The position numbers were made by a program, and so were the translations under genes. From positions 62,001 to 126,000 of the forward strand of contig JAXGGA010001060.1 in assembly GCA_038373865.1 (NCBI GenBank): DNA of 64,000 bases, in the 5' to 3' direction. Source of the stretch: Uloborus plumipes. Its lineage: Eukaryota; Arthropoda; Arachnida; Araneae; Uloboridae. How positions within the stretch are numbered: position 1 is the stretch's first letter; each line of letters begins with the position of its first letter. The notes beneath the pieces are model-generated. The model was not told the DNA's origin. It was given only the letters and a program-made list of their open reading frames with translations, and ran no database searches. Positions 24,612 to 38,519 of this stretch are shown here, piece after piece.

Positions 24612-25660
24612 CACTGCAATCACATTAATGTGACCTACGAATATTTTTAACGTCAACATTAAATAACCAATCGCAGAGGTACCATCAATATGCCAGCACC
24701 AAGTTTTAGAGTTTTGTAGTTTTTCAGTTATTTGTAGTCATGCAGAAACAACGATTTATTCTACATTCAAAAGGGCCTGCTTACATGTTTTGGTATAACT
24801 TCTGAATCGCCTAATTTTGCAAATTGTTCGATGGTCTCCATGTTTAAAGGCATTTCATGGCAAAACGGTACCACCCAGAAACAGTGGCATGGTCATTGCG
24901 CTGCACCTGTGCAAAATATAGCAGAGGTGAAAGAAGACTACGAAGATGTTTAGGGCGAACAGCCGTTTATAACCCCAAATAAACTGAGGGGACTTCAAAC
25001 CATGTCTCAACAATAAAAATGAAGTTAAATTTGCTGCGTATGGACCTCTACGGCAGACGTTTCGCTAATACAACTACTCTGACTGCTGTTAATTGGAAAC
25101 ACAGACTGGAGATTGCACGCCAGTACAGCAACAGAACTCCCAGTGAATGGGCAGATGTGGCTCTTTATTAAGAATTGTGTGTTACGCTTTTTTGGATACC
25201 CAGCAACAATTGCCGGAAGAGTCGTAACTGGAGAAGAAAGAACTTTGGAACTAAAAAACGCTATCCTCTTATTTATTTGCGTGCTCGCAACATTAGGAGA
25301 GGCACAATGGATTAACGAAAGTATGTATCTATACTTGCTGACCATGCTCATCTCAACATGCGAATTGTTTTTCTTCAGTATTATGGCATTATCCAACAAG
25401 GCAATGTGGTATGTCATAAGGCTCGCAGTGTATATGAATGGTTAGAAGAGCTCCTGAGATAATTCACCTTATTCTCTTGATTAACAAATTCCCTCTGATT
25501 TGAGACCCATCTGTTGGATGATTTCTGGATCCCCTCGCATAGGTTATTCGCGCCATGGATCTTGAACTTTGTAACCTAACTGGTCCTGGTATTGCTAGTG
25601 AATACACTCAGAAACCAAATTAACACTCTCTCTTCCTATCTAGTAGCGGTGTGCTCTAAG
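24612..25660 (+). pseudogene. Decayed Tc1-like transposase / element
   Basis: A single frame holds several Tc1-family blocks. WKHRLEIARQYSNRTPSEWADV (25094 onward) corresponds to the family segment before the first catalytic Asp (R-L-x-x-A-R ... W-x-x-V). IIQQGNVVCHKARSVYEWLEEL (25388 onward) corresponds to the second-Asp motif QQDNAPCHKA; the codon at 25400 is GGC (Gly) where the catalytic Asp is expected. In-frame stops at 25169, 25313 and 25460 and likely frameshifts make it non-functional. A TIR-like cacattaatgtgacc lies at 24621-24635 after TA-CACTG; the right end was not located. The enzyme would cut and paste DNA at TA sites. Confidence 0.75.
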
Positions 25661-28600
25661 AGAGGTGGTTATTTGGAATTTTGACTGAACTGTGTAATTA
25701 TTATTACTTCAGCTTGTTAACTATGGTTTCTATTAAATACGGTTAACTTTATAGTCCTAAAAACTTTCTTTAAGATAAAATAACTCCTAGTACAAAATAA
25801 CACGAAGAAGTGAGGTCAAGTCTCACTTCTAGATGTTATTTTATTAAGAACAGTTTTTACGGAAATCTATTTCTTTTTTCCTTTACTAAGCAATCAACAG
25901 TATTAGAGTGATGCTAACGAAACATAAAACAAGCGTGTGACTGCTAAAGTGGGAAGCTATTTTAAAGTTTTGTATTATTAATTTGTTTCAACAATCGACA
26001 TTATGGCATAGTTCTTGAATAATAACATATAATTCTTACTAATTTTAAATAACTTGATGTTATTAAGTGGCTCTGAGTATCTGTGCTACTCTTTAACTTT
26101 TAATACTTGCACATTCTTATATGTGCAATATTTACTATCAAAGATGTGACTCAGCTTCAGTTCACTCTTTTGTCGTTCGGAATACAAACCACTCTTAAAA
26201 CCCTCATATAAATTTCAGCGAAAAAATATTTTCCGACAATAAGGCATAATTACTAAATTATAACAAATGCTCAACTCAGAACCTCTAGAGAAAAGTTGAT
26301 AAGCAAATCATAATTTTACGTAATTTTGGTTGATAATTAGCGGACATACACGTTAATTTCCAGGAAGTATCGAATCCATCATTTTCAAATGAAACCATAA
26401 TTGCTACTTCTGTATTAGTGTCACGGTAAGCAGTAACATAAGTATGCAGAGATGGGTGGAATAATCAACGTTTTCTAACAGCGAAACATTAATTAATCCT
26501 TCACGTGCAACGCAACAACAAAGCTTTTTAATTTATACTAAAATATCGCTTAACTCTGATTATACGAAACAATTCATTCTGTAACTTATAGCTTGATTTT
26601 GTTCAAATGTTGTCAAAAAGTTTCAGCTTTTATCGCATAATAAATTAGCTGAAATATTCCCTGGTAAATGTTAACTTTCAAATGTAATGATGGAAACTAA
26701 AATTATTTGCGTCGCTGTTGGGATAATTTAAACTTTACTTAAATCCAATGTTTTGGAATTTAAGTCCAATAGTTCAATGGGGCATCATTGCAAGTAAAGT
26801 GCTATCACTTCTTACCTTGTGCTGACAGGGATTTTTTATTTATCTTTTGACAAAAATGGATGTATATGTGTGTATGTGTTTTCTTTATATAACTCCAGTT
26901 TACGGTAAATTTTTGTCAAATTTTGCTTAGTGGTCCTTTGATGTTCAGGAGTTTAAATCAAGGTGCTTTCTCCCCGATATGGGAGAAAACACCTCTGGCC
27001 GAAAGATCGTTACGCGAAATGTTTATGCCTATTTATAACAATGGCTTACGCTTAAAATTTAAAAAAGAAAAAAAAAATGCTAAAATTAAATTTTAAAAAG
27101 TGGCTCTCATCTGCACGTAGAGCGTACATTTTACGCTATTGTTTCATTTTAGTTTATCCTTATTTTTGATAAAGCGTTACTTCAAACAACTTGAATTTAA
27201 TCTGAAATGAAAGCGAAGTTTTAAAGAAATTATGCTATGTTATGATGTAATATGTTCCAGTTCCACAGTCAGCTCAACAAATATTTTAATCCTTATAAAA
27301 TTTATTCGACTTGACCCTTTTTATTTATTTGTTTGTATGTATTTATTTATTTAATTATTTATTGGTTTAACGATTTATTTGTTTAATTATCAGTCATTTT
27401 ATTAGTTATTTATTTTGGTAGCCATTATATAATTGGGGAAAAAATAAATGGTTTTGCAATGTTTTTTAAGCAGTTATTGTTTGTATTTGCGAATGAATTT
27501 TTTGCAAGTTTTCTTTAGATTGATTTGTATTCTTCAAAACGATGTTTTTTCCTACAACTGTTAAACCTTCTATGTTACTTGATATCCCCCATCTACGGTC
27601 AGTAAGTTTCCACGTAGAACGTGAAACATAAACATAAGATATATTTAAAAGTATTCATTTGCTCCTTTTTCTCCATCATCACCTCGAAGAACAAGCTGTC
27701 ATTAGCATTTGCTTGGTGAGCATACCCTAATGACCGCTGCAGATTCCGTCTATGTGGAGGCGGGGAACATCTCTGGTCGTGACAGAGCATCTACGTCTTA
27801 AGTTCTTCTCCAATTCTAGTCACGGTATCTTCTTTAACTGTTCCTGCATCTGAATACATATTCAACGGCATAGGAGTAAACAATACTTCTTACTATCGAT
27901 TAGGCAGCCCAGAAGCATCAGGCACTTCCCTACCTCGGGAGGGAAAAGAGGTGGTAAAAGAAAAGGCAAACGATGGATGGAGGATGCCAGGGATGGAAAG
28001 TGAAAGAGCAGGGATAGTAATGCCTGGAGGCAAGTAAGTGGATGAAAGAGAATATAAACTTGCACCTGGTACCAAAGATTTACCATTGTTCTTTGCTTTC
28101 AGAGTCGCTATATATTTTCCAGAACCAAGCAAGTGTTGATTTTTCTTAGTCTTACTGAAAGGTAATGGTTAGGATTTTCAGCTTACCCTAAGAATTTATT
28201 TTCAGATTTTGTTAGTTTGACTAGATAATAATTTGCATTTTTTTTTTTTTTTTTACATCGCAAAATTCATTTGTACAGATTCTGTGGCAATGTGTAAATC
28301 AGTAAAATAGTTATAGAACAAGATATATTGCATGCGAGAGTTGATACATATTTTCAAATTTTCATTGACGCTAGCATTGAAATTGATAGTTATACTTGCT
28401 TATTTTTCACTTTTGGTAGCTTTATTTCAGCTTTCAAAGGTTTATAATCTGTTAAAAACGTGAAAAAAATTCACTAAAATTTCAGCCAAAATGCCGATTT
28501 TTCTCACCTCCCAATTAATGTTCAACAGTTGTTTTGACTCATTATAAGTAGGTTTGTATCTACCTTCGAAGGCATGAATAGTCAAACTATACTTTCTAAG

Positions 28601-30104
28601 GTTCCCCGAGTAAATTATCACGAGTTTCCTAGTGACGTCTCTATGTGCGTCAAATCTGGAATAAACAAAAACTAGTATTGTTTTTCAAAGTTCAGTGTTA
28701 ATTTAAATTAAGACTAAAATTTCATAAATTGGTGACTACTTGAGAAATATATCACCAATTCGGCAACTAAATAAAGCTTCAAATTATATACTAGTTAGGC
28801 AAAATTGGTGATATTTCGTAAGATTCCTTTACAATCAGCAAATTAGAATTCACGAAATTTTTAAAAATAAACCCGGTAAATGTTTGTCTGCATTGGTTTG
28901 ACACAAACTAGAGGCGTACATCATAATCTTTTTTAGGTGCTTTAATGCTATTACATAATGTATTAATGCTCCTCTGACGCATTTCATTCAGCCCTTGCTG
29001 CTCCATATTCCAACCTCTTCGGAGAAAAAAAAAACTATAGTTTTATCTCAGAAATCATTATATTTATCTTAAATTTATTAGTGTAGCAAAATGTCTAAAA
29101 AGCTATACATTTAAGAATTATTGCTTCTAAATGGCGTGCATGAGTGCACGAATCCATTCTTTTGGGTTTTAAAAAGCACCGATTATTGAATAGGCGTAAA
29201 AAGAAGATATTACTCTGAAATTAAGCTGAAAGAAATAATTAGAAAAAAATTAATACTATATTACGATATTGAATGCACCTGAAAATTGCAGTTAAACATG
29301 AAAGGCAAACTCCATGAGGACAGTTCTCCAGAGGTGATACAAGCATAAATTCGAAAGAAAAGACTAAAAACAGATCCTCTGCCAAAGAGTTTAATACAAA
29401 GTCGTAACGCCAGTATTTTTCAAACTGAGAAGACTAGATATGCATAACATTTTAACGGTAGTCTAAAAAATTCAGACTATTTTATTGCAGTTACTTTCAA
29501 CCCAGTTTTTGTATCATTAACTGGCTTTATTTTTTTTCTTCTTATTTTGTGTAAACTAATGTAGTAATGCTTTACTAGATTTTATTAACGTATTCATTAT
29601 CTCGGATCCTTAAATGCTAATAAATGGGAAAGTCTTTTCAATTTGCGCAGTAGTAAAATGTTGCAGAGTAGTAAACACAAGACAATCTTAAACTGCCTCA
29701 GGTTTAACTACAATGCTGCACTATTCTTGGGTTTGCATAAAAGTATACTAGCACCAGGTTCGGAAAAAGGAGCCTTTTTGCACTTTTAGAACATCGTTTC
29801 TAAACTACGTATAAATGAATTGAAAGTAGTAATATGTATATTTTTTGAAGCCTCGGGGGGGGGGGGGAGGGTGCGTGAAACTTTCACGCAGCAAAAGTAA
29901 TGTAGGGTGTAAGGTAATTAAGAAAAATATGATTTTCTTGTTAATTCGAAGTATTCCAGCCATGCAAATATTTTCCTCTATAATATTTAACCGTGAACAC
30001 TTCATTATTTTAGAAGTATTCAATTGTGTTAAAAATAAGGGACTATTAGCTTTTCAACCTAAAAATAATAGAAAAACAACAATTTGAAGAAAAATAATAA
30101 CGTA
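25661..30104. other. Intronic stretch with simple repeats and one hairpin
   Basis: Holds TTTA-rich low complexity near 27320-27420, a T-tract at about 28237-28253, a G13 run at 29855-29867 and a compact hairpin at 26962-26993. Open frames overlapping on both strands at 27862-28132 have no recognised domain. No gene supported. Confidence 0.45.
26962..26993. other. Short hairpin
   Basis: ggtgctttctccc and gggagaaaacacc pair over 13 positions with one mismatch around a six-base loop. It is GC-richer than its surroundings. It could be the subterminal stem of an unrecognised transposon or chance; no flanking TIR was identified. Confidence 0.4.
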
Positions 30105-31396
30105 CCGTAAAATGGGGTGTATAGGAACAGCGGGGTCAATCGGAACAAAACTTCCCAACCGTACAAAGAAATTCTTCATAAATATACTATTGGGTATTTT
30201 TCGCCATGAATTTTTTTTTAGAAAGGTAAGATCATAGGAAGTAGGAAAAAAATACTTTTGTCAATCTGGCAACTCTACTGGCTTCTAAAGAGGGCTGCAC
30301 GTTGAATGCTAGAAAACCTCACATTTTCATAGACTGCAAAACTTCATATGCAAGAACAAACCTTCTTATATTTAAAAACTATGAGTGGTATGTTTCAATT
30401 ATACATGTATCTGAACAACAGAATACCACATTAGAATTTACATTTTTTATAAATTGTGTCATAAAAGTGAAGAATTCTGAAAAATGCCATGGGAAAAAAA
30501 TTTGCGGGGTGAATCGGAACACTTAGTTCTGTTGTTCCAATTCAAACTTATTTGAAGGAAATTGTTTGAAAAATCAAGATTCTAACCCCAATTCTTCTAA
30601 TCAAGACAAGGACAAGGATTTATTACTGTTTATCCCTTCTCGTGAGCAACTAGATCTTAGAATGACAAAAATTACAGATTTCAAAAGATTTTTTTCTCCA
30701 GGAGACTTTTTTTTACTTAAAATAAAAGGGAGAAAGTCACATAGACTTTATGTAGTAAACGTCCAGCACACAGACAGCGATGAATAAGCGAAAAAATCTT
30801 TCAGGACAATCCCCGAAACCCAGAAATTTCAAAAAACTAAAGAAAAGGCAGAGTTCATCCCAGGAGATGTTATGAAGAAACTTAAGCCAAGTCACAATTG
30901 CTAGTTTTAAGGACAAGTACATATTTGTGGACGACATGAGTGACTTCCATTCATGTTAAATCTTTGCATTTCAATTCAAAAGCTTTTCTTAAAATTAATT
31001 TTCATTTTTCATAAGTTCAAAATTATTTTGAATTTTCACAAATTATAAACGTTTACTGGTACTGAAATTATACATTTATTTGACAGTAATTATCTGTTCT
31101 TATTCTCCCTCATCAATATTACTCATGTTTGTGAGACCTATTACAGATTAAATTGAAAAAAAATAAAAATTTTAACAAGTGTTCCGATTGACCCCTATCA
31201 GCGGGGTGATTCGGAACACCCATAATTTGCTATACATTTTAATAATAATTGCTCAAAATCTTTTGTCTTTGCTTGGAATATCAAAAGTAAAGCAAGACCG
31301 AAGTTTTTACCCAAAAAATCAAATTAAAAAAAAATCTTTTAACTGCTTTTTTTACAATCAAAGCTGAAAAGTGTTCCGATTAACCCCATTTTACGG
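30105..31396 (+). mobile_element. TA-flanked transposon relic, CCGTAAAATGGGG termini
   Basis: A 1292-bp element with TIRs CCGTAAAATGGGGT and inverse, flanked by TA (30103-30104 and 31397-31398). Subterminal copies of ggggt-aatcggaac / gttccgatt-acccc recur at both ends. The interior has a 73-codon open frame (30566-30787) containing FFSPGDFFLLKIKGRKSH and, in another frame, KDKYIFVDDMSDFHSC before a stop at 30957. The order, a Gly-Asp-Phe block followed by a short acidic tail near the 3' TIR, is like the C-terminus of pogo/Tigger-type transposases, but this match is tentative. Frame breaks and short length make it a defective copy. Confidence 0.65.
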
Positions 31397-32775
31397 TATT
31401 TTAAAATCTAAACGAAATTTAAATGCAAAAAACATTCACTAGAAAAGTAATTTCGGTAGATTTATAGATTTGTGATTATTATTAAAGATGCATTTTACAA
31501 AGCCAGCCTAGTAAGTAAGATAAAAATTAATAAGTTTTCATAAAAAACACCCAGTTTCGAAATGTTTATAAAAACACTTTTTTTATGAAATGGAATACCA
31601 TTCTGAAGTGTATGTATATCTTGGTGCAATAGTCGGGGTATCACGCCCACAAAAAAGGAAACATTTCTAAAAACTGTAATGTTAATGAAAATTTGAAAAA
31701 AAAAAACACCTAATCTATTTCCTACTGCAGTTCTAGAATTTCTGTTAAATAGCTCAGAACTAGCAAATATGAATCAAAACAAACAAAAAAAAACCGAAAC
31801 AAAACAAAACAAGATAAATTATCAACATAGAAACTATCAAAAACAAAATTGCTATTTTGAGCCGTATTACCCTGACTGCTAGGCGATGCGACCAACTCTA
31901 TCAGGTTATATGCCCCACTTAAAATAACATTTTAAACCTAAAAATACGCAAGAACGTGGTAGAAAGCTACATTAATGCTAATTATTACATGAATAACATA
32001 CTTATTTTTAAATTAACTTTAAATTAAGAAGATTATATTGAAATATACATATATTGTATTTATAGCTTTTAGCACTATTTCGTTAATAATTGCTAATCTA
32101 CGCCTTTTGTTCAAAATGATGTAACTCAAGTTAAATCCTATTTTAACTCATAAAAATAACATCTATTGTGCTGGTATATCACCTTGTTGGGTAATCAGTC
32201 GTGCAAATGCCCCTTATCGATGGTTTTCTTCCACCCCGAAGTGTAGAAATACATAGTCAATATGTACGCTATCAACGTTGGCAATCTATTTCATATAATT
32301 TTCTTATGGTTTAATCAGAAAAACCAACAGGACAGAGGGACGATCATTAATTTTGTCTAAGTTCTTAAAAGTACTACATTAGATAACATGCTAAAATGTC
32401 TTACTTTCGTTCAGGTTCTCTTTACAGTAGTAATCATCGGTAGAAAACAGTTGAAAACTAATGTACATTATTCCAGACTCTCAATTGCATAACACAACAT
32501 CGGGAAAACTCTTGTCAGTGCACTGTGCTATTGCAATAACGAAAGGTAATACTTGAGGCATTTAATTCGGTATAATAGTATAAACCTGAATTACCCTAAT
32601 TACAACGTATCACATATTTACTACTAGTGAAGAAACAACATGAAAACTTTATTTCAACTCACATAAACGGGAAAGGATTGAAATGATGTATTAATGGAAA
32701 ATGTATGAAAGTATGTATTATATTTGTCTTCATTATCGGGGTTATCAAGTAGATGTTAGAAGGTACAGGAGCTCA

Positions 32776-32955
32776 ATTTTTCCGCCAATAGCTTTAAGGG
32801 GGGTAGTGCAATCAAACGTGCTTATTTTATTATTGCAACTGATAAATCTTAAGAAATATTGCTGCGATTTGAATGAAATTTGGAATAGCACTAAACCGAT
32901 ATGAAAGCAAGCTACGATGAAATTTCGGCGCCTATCGCTTCAGGGGGGGGGAGGA
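32776..32955. repeat. Diverged two-copy internal repeat
   Basis: tttttccgccaatagctttaag plus a G run at about 32778 is echoed by atttcggcgcctatcgcttc plus a G run at about 32912, a period of about 140 bp. Probably part of an old unclassified dispersed repeat; ends not found. Confidence 0.4.
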
Positions 32956-35900
32956 TTTTTGAGTTTTTTCTGCCATATTAATAATAGAAAAAAAGTTGCT
33001 TTCACGCTATTCAATTGTTATCAAAACTTCCGAAAATGTTCAGTGATTTAAACTTTTTAAGTGCTGCCATTTTATATTTGCTAACGAATCAAATGTTTGT
33101 AATTAATCTCTACAAGGTTTGTACGATGATTTGCAATTTCGCTCTTTTACCCTGTTTTTGCAGAGGTATTACGATAATTGGGAAATTGGAGCTGTCTCCA
33201 ACTATTTGGGAGAGTATTTTATTTTGTAACTGGAATTCATAAGATAGATATAGAAGACAGTTTCGTGATGGTTACAGCTTACTAGTTTTTTTTAAGCTTA
33301 CTGAAAAGGAATCTTCATAATTTTTTCGTTCACTATACTTCCCAAATCCGCTTTTTACTTGCAACTCATTTGGAAAGCCTAAATTACGATATCCGTTTAC
33401 CTTGTACGAGTATAACGAACACCATTTAAATACGATATCAGTCATATATCGATAAAGTTAAAAAAAAAAAAAAAAGTTTGGAATAAGTTCAAAGTAGAGC
33501 AACGTGAAGCTATGTACCGCGCTGTAGTTTCAAAGATTTATTTTTTTCCCCAACAATTTACTTCCTTTAAGAATTTAAACTGCTTGAATTCAAATGCTTT
33601 AAAATACAAAAGCATTTAGTAAAAATCCGTATAACACTGAAACATTGAGTATTCTTAACAAGAAGCACTTTGAAGCACACTTTCTGAAAAATATCCATGA
33701 ACTGTTAGAAAAATCACAGCCTTCATGTATACCCATATTTGAGAAAAAGAAATATGGAATAGAAATTAATGTGGCACCTAAAAGTTTATGTGTTATTGAC
33801 ACGGCACTGCATGAATAATTTATATTACATAGCGGTGGTTGGCTAGTTTATAAAAGAGTGCCAAGCATTATTTTCTTTCCAACGGAATGAACGGAAGAGA
33901 AAAATATAGATACATTATGTTGTGTGAACGATAGCTGAATATATAAATTATTCATATCCATTTGCTGCTGTCTATATGGACAAGTTTGAACCCCTCCAAG
34001 TTGCGGGATGGCAGACTTAGCATTTTTTCAGATTCATGCTAGAACTCAAGAAGTCTGCTGGGAATGTGATGAACGGCTTTGTTACAAATGTGTGAATTAC
34101 GTTTGAAAGCATTTTTGAATTTTGTTCGCCAAGGTTTTGAAAAGTTTTGAAGTTTAGATAAGTGTGTGGCATGCTCAATTATATCTTTTAATGTGTTGTA
34201 TTTTAATGAATATGTTTTTTTATGTTTTGTGGATGCAAATTATAAAATCTGTGATTTTATTGGGTTATAAATGCTAGAATTAGGGACTGAAAAATGGAAA
34301 GAGGATTTTTCTGAATTGGTTGTTATGATCGAAAATGTATTTTTCAGTCATATTTTGAGCTTATTGATTTTTTAATTTCACCATTTTTGTAGCATGATTC
34401 CCACTTTACTCAAATCAGTATCAGTTACCAGTTCTGTGTTGCCAATTCACATGACATTATACATTACTTTTACATGTGCTATTACGTTAATTTCTAAGGT
34501 AATACTTTCGAAATTAATTGCACTTATTTTTAAATTGATAGTTTTTTTTTTCGCAAGAACATTAGTAAATTTCTGAAAAAAAGGAATTGAAACAGTAAAG
34601 ATTGGTACAGCTATTAAACTCACTTGAGAAACTTGAGACTCAAGCATAATTTGAAATGTGTATGAACTAATTTGATAGTAAAGATAGTTTAAAATTATTT
34701 CTATTTCGTCAAGCTTTACTTTTATGCAGAAATGACTATCTTGCTTTTAGTCAACATGTAAAATTGCATATAATGCTTTTATAGCGAGTTTTAAGTATTT
34801 TTTTGTTGCAGCACTTAGTAAGAAATATTTACATAAAGTTACAAAAATAACAGCATTCAAAATATATTTTTAAGTACATGCATATATTACATCTAAGTTC
34901 TAATAATTATTTTACTTGAGCTGTATTTTCCCATTGTTCTCGAGCACAACTAGAAACATCTTTTCTTTTAATTTTATTAATTTTACACTTAATTACAATT
35001 ACTTATGGTTAATAAAACTAGTTTTGTGTTAATATTCTTATTGAACTTTACTTTCGATAAATAAAAAGTTTCCCTTTAGCCTAATACGATCGCATGAACC
35101 CTTTTATTTCTGGTTTTATGTATGTTTTCTTTTTCCCCTCCTAAAATAAAGGTCCTTTAAAAGGGTTTTGTGAATAATACATTTTAACTGTAATGCTATT
35201 CGATAATTTTACTTAAATAGTATGCTGGACATATAGATTCCCGATGACTCATATTTTTAGACGGAATACATTCAACCATTAATCATTCAGCACAGAATGT
35301 CTTCTTAATATCTTAAAGTAAGGTATTAAGGAAATAATGATTTCTTGAAAGTTTGAAACATCCACACGAGCAGTCCTCAGCTCAAAGGTTAATTTCCAAT
35401 TTAAAAATCTGCGATTTGTTTAAATGCCAAACCGTTAGAATTTCTTTCTCATATTATTACTGTTTTCTTACAGAAGCAGCCACGCTTTACTCATTATTAA
35501 TGATCTAAGGAACCTCGGAAAATCGTATTTCTTAACATAATCAGCCTCCATGAATAATTCATTCCCAATCGTCAACAAAGGAACAATTCGGACAATAAAT
35601 GGCTAACTCGGGTGATTACTTGCGATCTCAGTCCGATAAGATGAGGTAATTAAATAAATTATTTTGATAATCACCTCGTCGTATTTTGGAGAGCCCAGCT
35701 TTTGAGCAAGTGGCCATAAAAGTAATGCTTCATTATGCATTTTGGGATAACGAAGCAGCTGTGTCATTATCGATAGTCCAATCTTTTTGTTTTTAGCGGA
35801 ATTTTATGTGCATTCGTAATTTTTATTGATGTTGATTTGATTCAAGTGCTTGAGAAATAATTTTGCCGAGAGAAAAATTGTAGTTTCAATATTTAATAAG

Positions 35901-38470
35901 GAAGAATTAGTTGTGGATTTCTGGCATTATTCAGCTACATAAATTTATTCCTGGCTGTAACATTTTTCGTTGTTGAGAGTTCTTTAGGGAACAAAATGTT
36001 GGCATTTATCTGACTAATATTTGTTCAATACACTGGTAAAAATAATATTTATTAATTAAATATAATTTCTTATGGGCTAAAAGCTGAGGAATATATGTGG
36101 AGAATTAAGTAGGTGTTGATTGGATATCCTGTAAATTGTGCGTAATATTCAGCTACAGTGAATACTTTTCACCTATCGGTCAAGCCGCCTTTTGAAAAGA
36201 CATTAGGTCAGAAGCAAGAAGAGTTTGCTTAAAAACCCTTAGTAAAAAAAAATCCGGCAGAGTTTGATACAAGAAGAAAAATTGAATAAAAATTACAAAA
36301 TTTTGCTGAGGTCCTAAAACGAAGGTAGACATTATTTAACGCTTGTTGTATTACTCATGAAACTTCGATAGTGTGATAAAGCTATTAAATTTAAAATAAT
36401 AAAAAGTGAGATAGAACTCTGTTTAAGTAATTACTGCAAATTTGTATTTGCTAAAAATAATAAGGGACATTAAATGCTTATAATTTAATCAGTGTTCTGG
36501 TATGCTTTCTTTGCAAACTGCAGCTCATTCATCCAAATTATTATCTCCTATCTAGTTCAAAATTAACTACTCATTTGTGGTGTAAAGTTACAAAAATAAT
36601 CCAAGAGTGATAACTTTTAGCCCGTTATTGCCTAAAAAAGAATTTTAACTAAAATATAGCTGCATTAAATCGTTACTTAACAAGCAAAACATTGTATCCC
36701 GAAAACATTATAAAAATTTGGCCAACTGACACATCTTAAAAATTGCAAGAGAGTGGAACCGTAATAATTAGTGTTATATTAATTCTAAATTTAATTATAT
36801 TTAGGACTATAAAAGCTCACAAGGAGTTAGTTTTTTACAAGTGGTTCATGATGGTGTACAAACGGTATAATCAACTGTAACACATCACTAAAATTTAAAA
36901 ATATATAAGTATAAATTTTCATCCTAAACTGTGAACTATTAATTATCACTATAAAAACTAACCAGCAGAACCTTGTTTTTCTCCTAAAGGCAAAACATAA
37001 ACATATACTATTTTTAAACTCTCATACATATTTTACTTGATCGTTTATCCTTTGTTTTGCGTTAACTATTTAAGCAACTTGTGCAAAATACAGACATTTA
37101 TTCGCTGTATAGAAAAAATGCTTTTATTTTAAATTTAATTTTTTTTAAACTTTCAAGAATAATCTTGTAATTTTAGTGTACATGTTCCTACAATTTTGTT
37201 ATGCACCATAAATCCTTAAATCGTGAATACAGTTATGACTAAACCAATCAACAAAAAAACCTGCAAACGTAACTCAATTGAACGTAAATAGAATTTATAA
37301 ATTTAAGGAAAGATTCCTGAAAAACTTTCCTTCAGCAAAATATCCCTAGAGTAATTTCAGATCCCAAATTTTATTAATAAAAGTCTAAGATCGATAAGTA
37401 TCTACTGATTGAAGTTGTATAAGAGAAAAAGTTTGTAGCTACATGCCTGAAATACCAGCCGCCAAGTTTCATTTCCTTCTCCTCAAGGGTTTTCTCTCAT
37501 TCTTTCCTTACTTTTATTATTTTTCTTATTTTTAGAAGTATCGATACACTTTTCCAAGCGCTTTTACCCAGAAAAAGTTCAACGATGGTGAACATTTTCG
37601 GAAACTAACATTTTTAATGAAAAAAGCCATTTTTCTCTGAGTTTTGAGTGCTCTGTAAGAAGCAGTTATGGTCATAAAAGAACAAATTCTCAACCACATA
37701 AGTATATTTGAATGTTTTAAGTTTTTCTCCTTATCATTTTATTTTTGATACAAATATAGCACATTTCTATGAATAAGGCGCTGTTGCATTCTCGATAAGA
37801 ATAGTATTGTTGTACTTAAAGAAAGTCAGAAAGTTCAAAGCTTATATCAACATAAGCGTTGTAGTTATTGTTGTCTTTTGTCAGTTTGACTGACTATTTA
37901 GGGTGTACTGTTTTCTTTTTCCAACTGTAGCAATTTTTAGTGTGAAGTTCGACTTATACAATGCACACATACAATAAAGACAAGTTTATAGGGTAAGCAA
38001 CACTTCACAGAACAGCACATTAACAAAAAGAAGACAAGGACAGGGACAGAAAAGTACATACCATACCTTTTTAATAAACAACGATTCACTTCAGAATTAG
38101 TTTTATCTTACACGTTATTTAGTTTAATAAAATAACTTAAATTTCTCCTGTTATTGTTTTTCCGTGTTGCATTATTAACCAAATATAATACTCTTCATAT
38201 TGTTTTATGTGCATGAAAACTAAACGCACTAAGAAATTGAACTCAATAAATTGTACTGGTGATTGATTGTACGATAAACTGTACGAATCCAAATCATTTA
38301 GCACAGTCTATAACACACTTTTCCATACTTTACATAAAAGATTTTGTTAAATGTTGCTGGTTATGATTAAAGGGTAAAGTCGATGTCTCTGGTCAATTCT
38401 TTAGTTTGATAGATGTTTTAAGTTCTACCATAAATGTTTTTTGTTCAATGTCGCATCCCTTTTAGAAACA

Positions 38471-38519
38471 CTTCATAGAACTAAATGTATATCCAGTATA
38501 TATATTTAGTTCTATGAAG
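38471..38519. other. Perfect 16-bp-stem hairpin
   Basis: cttcatagaactaaat (38471-38486) is exactly complementary in inverse to atttagttctatgaag (38504-38519) around a 17-base AT-rich loop that can itself partly pair. The flanks do not extend the stem. It could be a tiny foldback MITE remnant or a short RNA hairpin; no evidence of function. Confidence 0.55.

Noticed and set aside
31860..31925. tRNA-like GC-rich patch on the minus strand
   Set aside because: An A-box-like phrase is present, but there is no B box and no cloverleaf.
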